DNA of 64,000 nucleotides from MGBC120314 sp051877855 (GTDB taxonomy: Bacteria; Bacillota; Clostridia; Lachnospirales; Lachnospiraceae), in NCBI GenBank assembly GCA_051877855.1, contig JBJEJH010000001.1, positions 1 to 64,000 of the forward strand. Direction: 5' to 3'. The translations under genes and the position numbers were made by a program. Each line of letters opens with the position of its first letter. The first letter of the stretch is position 1. Below the pieces are notes generated by a model, which saw only the letters and a list, made by a program, of their open reading frames with translations, did no database searches and had not been told where the DNA came from. Shown here piece after piece: positions 14,978 through 22,398 of this stretch.

Positions 14978-15793
14978 TTATATTGCACCCCTGTTTTTGC
15001 GGTACTTGTTAGGTGAAACTCCCTTCACCCTTCGGAATGCATCTCCAAAGTAATTACTGTCATTAAAGCCGCAGCGAATGGCAATTTCCGTAACCGAAAG
15101 ATCCGTATTCAGAAGCATTGTTGAAGCTTCCTTGATACGAACCCCGATCAGATACTCCTTAAATCCAAATCCCGTCACCGCCTTGAATTTCTTGGAGAAA
15201 TAAGAACTGCTCATGCCAAATTTCGCTGACACATCATCTAAGCCAATATTCTTATCACTATTTTCAAAGATATATTGAGCTGCCTTCTGAATGATTTCAT
15301 CCACCACATTGATTTCCTCCGGTTGAAAACCATTCTTATGACAACGCAAAATAAACAACATCAGCTCGCTAAAATATACCCTGATCATGCTCTCCGACAA
15401 TTCATCAATTCCGTCATATTCATACAGCATACGTGCCAGTAGCTCCTCCACGTACGCTCTTCTTCCCTCCGGAATCTTAAAAAAATACTCATTCATAACC
15501 TTTCTGACTTCATCCCGTCCAAATCGTTCATATAATTCCTGAATATACTGATCCGAAAAAAGAATCGCATAACGTTCATGTGAAGCATCACCAAAACAGG
15601 TTGTCCGATGCATCTCACCGGCAGGAATAATGACAAGCTGTCCTCTGCTGATCGTAACCACTCGATCATTTATCGTAAAATTACGTTCTCCCGATACCAG
15701 ATAATAAATCTCATGATACTCATGAAAATGTGCCTGTTTCATATTCGTATAGGGTTCTCTCTTCACTCTTGTAATCTTAAAACCAGTATCCAT
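14978..15793 (-). CDS. AraC-family transcriptional regulator
   Basis: Transcription factor of about 271 residues. An N-terminal cupin ligand-binding domain (HFHEYHEIYYLVSGERNFTINDR, then GQLVIIPAGEMHRT) is followed by a C-terminal AraC double helix-turn-helix (about residues 175-270: FGMSSSYFSKKFKAVTGFGFKEYL, and LSVTEIAIRCGFNDSNYFGDAFRRVKGVSPNKYR). Such proteins sense sugars or related molecules. The frame opens at 15817 without a ribosome site; GGAGGAG precedes the ATG at 15793. It is divergent from the MATE exporter at 15947, so it probably regulates that gene, itself, or both. Confidence 0.9.
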   Translation of the reverse strand: MDTGFKITRVKREPYTNMKQAHFHEYHEIYYLVSGERNFTINDRVVTISRGQLVIIPAGEMHRTTCFGDASHERYAILFSDQYIQELYERFGRDEVRKVMNEYFFKIPEGRRAYVEELLARMLYEYDGIDELSESMIRVYFSELMLFILRCHKNGFQPEEINVVDEIIQKAAQYIFENSDKNIGLDDVSAKFGMSSSYFSKKFKAVTGFGFKEYLIGVRIKEASTMLLNTDLSVTEIAIRCGFNDSNYFGDAFRRVKGVSPNKYRKNRGAI

Positions 15794-15946
15794 GATCTCC
15801 TCCGAACGTATAACCATTTATCTGTAAACATTTTCTATATAATATATTTTAAGTAGAAATTACAGTTTTTTCAAGCTAGAATATAGTTAAATTAGTAACA
15901 AAGAAATTTTATAGACCAATTAAAAATAAATCGAGGTTCGAGAATT

Positions 15947-17320
15947 ATGAATAAGACTGAAAAAAGAGACCTAATATTAAACGGTAGTCTGATCACCGTT
16001 ATTCTGACACTGGCGATTCCCATTGTAATCAACAGCTTTATCCAGACTATGTACAATCTGACGGATACTTACTGGCTTGGAAAGCTGGGTACCGACGAGA
16101 TGGCTGCCATCACCATTGTTACCCCAATTCAAAACATCGTATTGAACTTCGGCACCGGCATTACCACAGCCGGTTCCATCTTAATTTCCCAGTATCTTGG
16201 TGCCAGAGAAGATCGTCAGGCGAATGTTATGGCACGGCATATTTATCTGTGTTCCATGATCTTTGCCTTTGCCTGCGCATTGATCTGCTTCTTTACCACA
16301 CCCTCCATCGTACAATGGCTTGGTGCCAAAGATCAGGTTTTTGCCTATGCCTGCACCTACCTTCGTATTGTCATACTGGATATGCCACTGCTCTTTACAA
16401 TTAATATGTTTACTTCGGTACATCAATCCCAGGGGGATACCTTAAAGCCAATGCTTCTCAATCTCCTTGGCATCATTATTAACATGATTTTAGATCCGTT
16501 GTTAATGATTGTATTCCGAATGGGGGTTGCCGGTGCTGCCATCGCAACACTGACTTCCAAAATCCCATGTGCCCTCATCGCACTCTTTGCGCTGACCCGC
16601 AAGAGCGGTTTAATAACCCTTTCTTACAAGGGATTTCATTTTGAAAAGGAGAAATTATCCTCCATTCTTCGTGTCGGACTCCCTACTGCCATCGGCGGAA
16701 GTACGATGCAGTTCGGTTTTCTGCTTATGAGCCGTAATGTTTTAAAATATGGCTCAATTGCCGTTGCAGCCTATGGTATAGGCAACAAAATAAATGGCCT
16801 TATTACCCTTCCTTCAACCGCCATGGGTTCTGCAACAGCAACCATTGTAGGTCAGAACGTCGGTGCCGGACAGAAAGACCGCGCCGAGAAGGCCTACAAG
16901 TTAACCATGTACATAAGTGTTGCATTTCTTGCAATTTGCGGATTCATTCTATCCAGACATTTTATTGCAAGGCCGATTGTATCCATCTTCTCCCGGGAAG
17001 AAGAGGTCATCTACCATGCAACGAATTTCCTCTCTCTAATGGCGATCTGCTGTTGGACCAACGGCATTCACAATTCCACCTCAGGACTCTTTCAGGGTTG
17101 TGGTCACACCATGGTTACCATGATTATTGATGCCACACGACTGTGGGTATTCCGTTTCCTCACATTATACATCTGTGAGGAAGTGCTTCACATGGGTGTG
17201 GCAAGTATCTGGTGGTCCGTTGTTGTAAGTAATGCCATTTCTTCATTAATCCTCTACATTCTCTACCGCTTGGGATTATGGAAGAAGGATGTGGTCCGAA
17301 TCAGCAAATCGGCAGGTTAA
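15947..17320 (+). CDS. MATE-family efflux transporter
   Basis: This multidrug and toxic compound extrusion transporter has 457 residues and twelve predicted membrane helices in two six-helix bundles. Family signatures include LAIPIVINSFIQTMYNLTDTYWLGKLGTDEMAAI at the start of bundle one and GLPTAIGGSTMQFGFLLMSRNVLKYGSIAVAAYG at the start of bundle two. It exports cationic compounds by Na+ or H+ antiport; the substrate is not predictable. Divergently transcribed from the AraC regulator, about 150 nt away, suggesting ligand-controlled expression. It ends 22 nt before the convergent SPOCS/LysM gene. Confidence 0.92.
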   Translation: MNKTEKRDLILNGSLITVILTLAIPIVINSFIQTMYNLTDTYWLGKLGTDEMAAITIVTPIQNIVLNFGTGITTAGSILISQYLGAREDRQANVMARHIYLCSMIFAFACALICFFTTPSIVQWLGAKDQVFAYACTYLRIVILDMPLLFTINMFTSVHQSQGDTLKPMLLNLLGIIINMILDPLLMIVFRMGVAGAAIATLTSKIPCALIALFALTRKSGLITLSYKGFHFEKEKLSSILRVGLPTAIGGSTMQFGFLLMSRNVLKYGSIAVAAYGIGNKINGLITLPSTAMGSATATIVGQNVGAGQKDRAEKAYKLTMYISVAFLAICGFILSRHFIARPIVSIFSREEEVIYHATNFLSLMAICCWTNGIHNSTSGLFQGCGHTMVTMIIDATRLWVFRFLTLYICEEVLHMGVASIWWSVVVSNAISSLILYILYRLGLWKKDVVRISKSAG

Positions 17321-17342
17321 CCATTGATCCGGGGTGATATTT

Positions 17343-18887
17343 TTATCGCATAATAATTAATTTATCACCGCAATGCACCCGGTCTCCATTGACGGAATTA
17401 AGACTTCGAATGCGTTCTTCCGTGGTCTTATAGCGCTTTGCTATATCCCACAGAGATTCCTCACTATTGGCAATATAGCCGATAATTCCGGGGAAACTCG
17501 CCAGTTCCTTTGCACTCATAGGTGTCATGTGGGCATCGGTGACAAAGGGTCTGGTCAGGACTTTCGTCATCAGGATCTCGATTCCAACGTAAGCACGCAC
17601 CTCTATTTCATCCCCGCCCATCATCGAGGCACTGATCTGATCCACGTTAATATTAACTGCATACTCTTTCTTCTCAATGTCTTCTTCCAGACTGATGACC
17701 TGGGAAAATGGTACAACACAGGAAAAAGATGCTATAGGATTCTGATCATCTGCCGAAACATAGATGATGGTAGCATTCACAAATCCCTCCACACGAATTC
17801 CCTCTTCACAGGATACGGTATCTTCCAGATGGGCATCCCCATAGGCATAGCAGATCTGCAATGGCTTATCATCCACTTCACTCAGCTTAATCTTATTATA
17901 ACCCTTGGCCTTCAGACAGTTCTTCATCACAAGCTGCTGAAAACTTTTATCCTCTGTTTCAACCTCCATATGATGATTGGTAGAATACATATCCCAGACG
18001 ACCCCAATCTCTTCCTCACTGTATGCCTTAAGATCGATTCGGACCATTCCTTCAGCACACAGGATCCTCTCTTCCCCATCATAATCTGCTTTGATCATGA
18101 CCTGTTTTTCCTGCAAGTTCAGACAGATCATGGAGAACATTTCCTCACTGACACCGCTAACTTCCACCTTTCCTTCAAATGGGACTGCCGTCTCATACCA
18201 TTGCACCGTCTCCTCCCCGTCCGGTTCATAGATGATGAAGATACCAAGATCACCTTTTATGTATACGCCGTCATCCAGTATTCTTGTTTCCCTGGATTTT
18301 AACCGCATATCGCTCCAGATCAGACGACTCACATTGGGTTTATTCTTGGGCAGTTGTACCTCCTCTTTTACCCGGTAAGAATCTTCCCCGTCGGCTTTAA
18401 TCTGAGAAAAAAGCATATTCTCTTTTCGCACTAAAACATTGTCATCCCCAACATCCAGGAGAATTTCTTCCTCACAAATCTCATCCCCGTAACAACATAC
18501 ATTAAGCAATGCCTTGATATTGATCTTACGGCTGTTAATCACCCGCACGGTAAAATCCTCCACACAAGCCTTACCCTTCATATGAATCGGTTCAAATCCA
18601 TCCTCCAGTTCAAAACTTTCCTCAAAGGGATACTTTCCCTCCAAATGCTCCAATGCACCGTTATCATGATTCAGATACAGAATATCAAATTCCACATATC
18701 CCTTTATCGCTTCCTTTTTATCCGAAGCTTTCATATTCTCAATAACGGCCTCATAGGTGCTGCAAATCACTTTATTGATGTCCCCTTTGCTATCCGGCAC
18801 ATTCAAATCCTCATCCATCGTCTTGTTCTTCTGATATTTCTTCTCCACACAGTTCAGTCGGACATTTTTGCGTTCCAGTTCCACCAC
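17343..18887 (-). CDS. SPOCS (DUF3794) and LysM domain protein
   Basis: A 514-residue protein without a signal peptide. It contains repeated SPOCS/DUF3794-type beta-rich modules, each with a pattern such as KGYVEFDILYLN, VEGFVNATIIYVS, followed by a PFEESFEL/PFSQVISL-like turn. It ends in a LysM module (about 465-514: YIANSEESLWDIAKRYKTTEERIRSLN and GDKLIIMR). SPOCS/LysM proteins occur in endospore-forming Clostridia and their non-sporulating relatives and are thought to act in the spore or cell envelope. The following gene, 11 nt upstream in transcript order, encodes a PrcB-like lipoprotein, so the two may work together at the envelope. Function is not experimentally defined for this group. 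Confidence 0.85.
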   Translation of the reverse strand: MVELERKNVRLNCVEKKYQKNKTMDEDLNVPDSKGDINKVICSTYEAVIENMKASDKKEAIKGYVEFDILYLNHDNGALEHLEGKYPFEESFELEDGFEPIHMKGKACVEDFTVRVINSRKINIKALLNVCCYGDEICEEEILLDVGDDNVLVRKENMLFSQIKADGEDSYRVKEEVQLPKNKPNVSRLIWSDMRLKSRETRILDDGVYIKGDLGIFIIYEPDGEETVQWYETAVPFEGKVEVSGVSEEMFSMICLNLQEKQVMIKADYDGEERILCAEGMVRIDLKAYSEEEIGVVWDMYSTNHHMEVETEDKSFQQLVMKNCLKAKGYNKIKLSEVDDKPLQICYAYGDAHLEDTVSCEEGIRVEGFVNATIIYVSADDQNPIASFSCVVPFSQVISLEEDIEKKEYAVNINVDQISASMMGGDEIEVRAYVGIEILMTKVLTRPFVTDAHMTPMSAKELASFPGIIGYIANSEESLWDIAKRYKTTEERIRSLNSVNGDRVHCGDKLIIMR

Positions 18888-18898
18888 GATTCCCCCTC

Positions 18899-19312
18899 TT
18901 AATCAAAAACTATTGGCAAATCCATACTTTCGATCATGATAACGATATACGGATAGGTTGGCTCCTCATTGATGGTTTCCCCCTTTTGTGGTCCGATGAG
19001 GTTGGTATCAATCCGTATGGCATTTTCCGTGCGGTACAAATCCTTAACCGCGATACTATAGCCGCTGGTTTCCTTCATTCCGTATCCAACAACGATATAC
19101 ATATTCTCCTCTGAAGTAAATACCACACGAAATTCCTCCGTTTTCTTCTCCTCAATAACTTCCTTTACCTCCTTCGGAATCTGTTCCTCTGTCACCACTG
19201 TAAAATCAATATCTGCTACTTTCTCTTTACCGCTGTCTGTAACACTGCATCCGGTCACAATCAATATACAGAGCACAAACACCAGTACACCGATTCCCCT
19301 TACCTTCTTCAT
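18899..19312 (-). CDS. PrcB-like lipoprotein
   Basis: A 137-residue lipoprotein. The signal peptide (KKVRGIGVLVFVLCILIVTGC) ends in a lipobox VTGC with the lipidated Cys near residue 22. The mature part includes DFTVVTEEQIPKEVKEVIEEKKTEEFRVVF and EENMYIVVGYGMKETSGYSIAVKDLY, matching the PrcB C-terminal-like fold named after the treponemal protease complex subunit. It lies upstream of and co-directional with the SPOCS/LysM gene (11-nt gap), so the two form an envelope operon. Its own promoter must lie in 19313-19390. Confidence 0.8.
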   Translation of the reverse strand: MKKVRGIGVLVFVLCILIVTGCSVTDSGKEKVADIDFTVVTEEQIPKEVKEVIEEKKTEEFRVVFTSEENMYIVVGYGMKETSGYSIAVKDLYRTENAIRIDTNLIGPQKGETINEEPTYPYIVIMIESMDLPIVFD

Positions 19313-19393
19313 ACCACCGTAGGTCCTTTCTTTCAGGATATTCTATTATATTAGTGACAGAAAACAAATATGCTAAAATCAAGCTTTTAGTGC

Positions 19394-19446
19394 AAAAGAG
19401 GATGCCGCCTCACGAAATTTCATTCGTTAAAACGACATCCCCTTTT
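19394..19446 (-). terminator. Terminator of the FIST-EAL gene
   Basis: On the minus strand AAAAGGGGATGTCG pairs imperfectly with CGGCATCCTCTTTT around a long loop containing a second stem (ACGAATGAAATTTCGT). It lies about 37 nt after the stop of the FIST-EAL gene. Confidence 0.6.
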
Positions 19447-19482
19447 ATCTTCATATCAATTTTATATCAATTTTACATCAAT

Positions 19483-22005
19483 CTACTCATCAGCCTCACT
19501 CCAACGATGGGGCTTTGAGAAATAATATCCCTGGGAATACTTTACCCCCAGTTCCTCCATAATCTTCTGAATTTCCTCATTCTCGATATACTCACAGACC
19601 AATTCACGTCCTGCATTAACGCACCAGTTATTAATGAACTCCACAAAATCACGCACATAAGGATCTGTAGTAATGTTACGTATAATGGCCCCATCCACCT
19701 TGATATAATCCGGATTCAGATGGATAATATGTAAAATATTGGAGAATCCACTTCCAAAATCATCAATGGCGATTTTTCCTCCATATTCATGAACACGGTC
19801 ACAGAATCCCTTGATATACTCATAATCTGTGATCTCTTCACTTTCGACAATCTCAAAAACGAAATTTTCCGGATACGGTGTATCCTTAAGATTTGCAAAA
19901 ATGATCTTAATCATGTCACGATTATAGATGTCCTGCACATTAAGATTAATCGACACACGGACATTCTTACCGCAAAACATTTCCATAACCGTCTTAACCA
20001 TCAATTCAGACAGGCTGTCATACAGGTCATATTCCTTGGCTACCGGAATGAAACGATCCGGATAGTAGATATTTCCCTCCGCATCAAAAACACGCATCAG
20101 GGACTCATACATATGTTTTTCTCCCCCGGTATTGTCATGGATTTCCTGAAAGAAAGGTACCACCAGCCGACGTATCAAGGCCTCCCGGATAACCCAGAGC
20201 ATCTGTACATCTTCCTGTCCTTTCTTAATATCATCCCCCATCTCGTCAAACCGGATCTTGGATAATTTGTATTTATGTGCATAATGTAATGCCGCCTCCA
20301 GACGATTCATCACATCCTCTTCACCAAATACAACGACTGCCGTATAACTTAACTTGATATCCTCATAAACATATTGATTTAATTTTTGATGAATTTCATC
20401 CACAACCTTGGTAAACTCTTCTTCCAAAATTGTCTCATTGGCTGCAATCAGAAGGGATGTATCCTTATAGCAGTACATCCTTAATCCCGGTCTGCGAAAT
20501 TCATCCTGCACCTTGCCATAACATTTCTTTAAAAAGGCGTAGGAACGTGTCACACCGGTGAACAGACGCAGCATTTTCTCGTTATTTAATGAGAATATCG
20601 CCGTCTTATCAAGATTTTCACGATCCTTGTCAAACAGGTACTTTAACTGATTATCCACGCCGACCGCATCATTATAAAAAACCGCATCCCGCATCTTTTC
20701 CTGCTGTTCCTGCAGTTCCTCGCTCAAATGCTTATTGGCATTGAGCAGCAGATAATTTAACATCTGGGCATTATCTTCCTGCAGGGCCTGCACACTTCCC
20801 ATATCCGAAGTACCAATAACAAAATGTGCATCTTCCCGCTCCGATAACGAAGCTATGACAAAGGTATAGTTGGCATACAAATTTTCACCATTCCGGGAAG
20901 ATATCTCACCGGAAAGCAAGGCTCCACTGATGTTGGTTGCATTAAAATGTCCAATTTCCCAGCCGGCACAATTATGTAAAAGTGCCACTCTTGACTGACA
21001 ATCGTAGGCAAAGATGGTCTCCGACGGATTCTCGGACACATTCTGGATGACTTCCCGCATCTGATCAAAAATCTTCTGCGGATGGAAATACCCCATGGAA
21101 ATTTCACTTCCGCTCCTTAGTTCCCCATAGGACTTGAGCTGACAGCGCCTATCCTCTGCATCATTTCCCGGAACAATATAATCCACATAGTAAGCAATTC
21201 CCCGTTCATCTCGCTTTACTACAGGGAAAACATGGGCCAGAGACGGATTCTTCTTTAATTCCTCCTCACCCATCATCCCTGCGTACCAATCTGCGCCGCT
21301 CATTTGATCTACTTCTTCAATAAAGCATCCATGGGATTTGATGGAACTTTTCTTACCCACGGCCTCAACGCCGCACACATAATCTCCGTACACCAAAAGA
21401 TTCTCTGACGTGATATAGGCCGCAACCACATCCGTCGTTGAAGATTGATTTCCCTCAATTACGTAGGCAAGATCTTCCCTTGCAATATGATTCTCATCCT
21501 CAAGATAAGCCGCTCCGCCCAGCATCCGAACCGGAACCTTAGCCTCATTAATCGTATCTACAAATTCTTCAATCTTACTGTAGGTAAGAGGAAAGAATAC
21601 CAGAAGGAACCCTTTCTTCCCTTCCTCCATCGCCAACGGATTCGTGATACCGATCTTCTCATTTAATTCCGTGGCCAGTTCATGCCCCGTCTTCCATGCG
21701 CCCGACACATCACGGCATCCGACACGCTCTGTCCTAATCTTCGCATTTTCAAATACCGTCACAGAGACAAGACAACTATGTGGGATTAACTTACCCTCCA
21801 TGATAATCTGCATTGCACTGCATCCGATGATATGCGCCTTAGGGAGAACGAGCTTAATCTTACCGACGAGTTCGTTGATCTCCTCCTTCGTATGAATCCC
21901 GCTATGGATACGAACTAAGATTTCCTCGGACTTTGCCAATGTAATTTCATTCAAAAATTTTTCGAAACAATCAAGGTTTTCGTACAGATGGTTATAGGTA
22001 CGCAT
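19483..22005 (-). CDS. FIST sensor - degenerate GGDEF - EAL cyclic-di-GMP phosphodiesterase
   Basis: A soluble 840-residue signalling protein. Residues 1-390 form the FIST sensory domains thought to bind small ligands such as amino acids (IIGCSAMQIIMEGKL near the start of FIST-N). A short coiled coil (NANKHLSEELQEQQEKMRD) leads to a GGDEF-like fold whose signature is replaced by KDTSLLI, so no cyclase activity is expected. The C-terminal EAL domain is complete: ESL (about 635), NLN (about 688), EIVESE, DDFGSG (about 748), KVDG, CEYIE and QGYYFSKP keep all metal and catalytic residues. It should hydrolyse c-di-GMP. The ATG at 22005 follows GGGGGG with better spacing than the ATG at 22011. Monocistronic. 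Confidence 0.9.
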   Translation of the reverse strand: MRTYNHLYENLDCFEKFLNEITLAKSEEILVRIHSGIHTKEEINELVGKIKLVLPKAHIIGCSAMQIIMEGKLIPHSCLVSVTVFENAKIRTERVGCRDVSGAWKTGHELATELNEKIGITNPLAMEEGKKGFLLVFFPLTYSKIEEFVDTINEAKVPVRMLGGAAYLEDENHIAREDLAYVIEGNQSSTTDVVAAYITSENLLVYGDYVCGVEAVGKKSSIKSHGCFIEEVDQMSGADWYAGMMGEEELKKNPSLAHVFPVVKRDERGIAYYVDYIVPGNDAEDRRCQLKSYGELRSGSEISMGYFHPQKIFDQMREVIQNVSENPSETIFAYDCQSRVALLHNCAGWEIGHFNATNISGALLSGEISSRNGENLYANYTFVIASLSEREDAHFVIGTSDMGSVQALQEDNAQMLNYLLLNANKHLSEELQEQQEKMRDAVFYNDAVGVDNQLKYLFDKDRENLDKTAIFSLNNEKMLRLFTGVTRSYAFLKKCYGKVQDEFRRPGLRMYCYKDTSLLIAANETILEEEFTKVVDEIHQKLNQYVYEDIKLSYTAVVVFGEEDVMNRLEAALHYAHKYKLSKIRFDEMGDDIKKGQEDVQMLWVIREALIRRLVVPFFQEIHDNTGGEKHMYESLMRVFDAEGNIYYPDRFIPVAKEYDLYDSLSELMVKTVMEMFCGKNVRVSINLNVQDIYNRDMIKIIFANLKDTPYPENFVFEIVESEEITDYEYIKGFCDRVHEYGGKIAIDDFGSGFSNILHIIHLNPDYIKVDGAIIRNITTDPYVRDFVEFINNWCVNAGRELVCEYIENEEIQKIMEELGVKYSQGYYFSKPHRWSEADE

Positions 22006-22054
22006 TACCATCCCCCCTTATCGCTTTGTTTAACCGATTCTTAAATGGCACAAA

Positions 22055-22088
22055 GGCATCTGTGATATCAACCTATTCCACAGATGCC
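22055..22088 (-). promoter_or_regulatory. Perfect hairpin in the leader of the FIST-EAL gene
   Basis: GGCATCTGTG (22055-22064) and CACAGATGCC (22079-22088) form a perfect 10-bp stem with a 14-nt loop about 50 nt upstream of the start codon. No T-run follows on either strand, so it is not a standard terminator. It could be an operator or a leader RNA structure. It does not match the conserved core of known c-di-GMP riboswitches. Confidence 0.5.
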
Positions 22089-22233
22089 CACCTCTTTAAT
22101 CCTATTGATTATTATAGCATAATCGACCGTATATTGCAAATTTTTTCACAATGTAATATCTAATCTAAAAAACCTTATTGGCTTATCTATCGATAGTTAT
22201 TTGCGAAACAGACTATCGATTACATAAGATAAT

Positions 22234-22357
22234 GTTTGTGTATATTATTTCGTGGCAATTGCGCGCCGTCGGTACTTAGACGACGTCCTTTGGCGTCTTA
22301 TGTACCGCTACGAGCTCGCTTTTAGTGCAAACGTGCCTCGAAATAATATACACAAAC
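22234..22357. repeat. Long palindromic element, copy 1
   Basis: A 124-bp element whose ends are 24-bp inverted repeats (22234-22257 and 22334-22357) with one mismatch. Inside are further paired blocks (GGTAC/GTACC, GACG/CGTC). Copy 2 is at 31185-31310. The arms differ between copies at matching positions (TATATTATTT here, TATAATTATTT there) yet each still pairs with its own partner. There is no open reading frame, and no obvious target duplication can be assigned by eye. Candidate MITE-like or structured-RNA element. Confidence 0.8.
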
Positions 22358-22398
22358 TTATCTTTATGTAATTTTATGTGTTTCATAAACATCCATAT

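Larger units (their letters stand above)
22012..22398. other. Intergenic region with a leader hairpin and a long palindromic element
   Basis: 387 bp without a gene. It contains a hairpin at 22055-22088, an AT-rich stretch that could hold the promoter of the FIST-EAL gene, a short CTATCGATAG/CTATCGAT repeat pair (about 22185-22221), and palindromic element copy 1 at 22234-22357, which begins 41 nt downstream of the feoB stop. Confidence 0.7.

Noticed and set aside
22055..22088. c-di-GMP riboswitch upstream of the EAL gene
   Set aside because: Only a simple hairpin; none of the conserved GEMM core or tetraloop-receptor sequence is visible.
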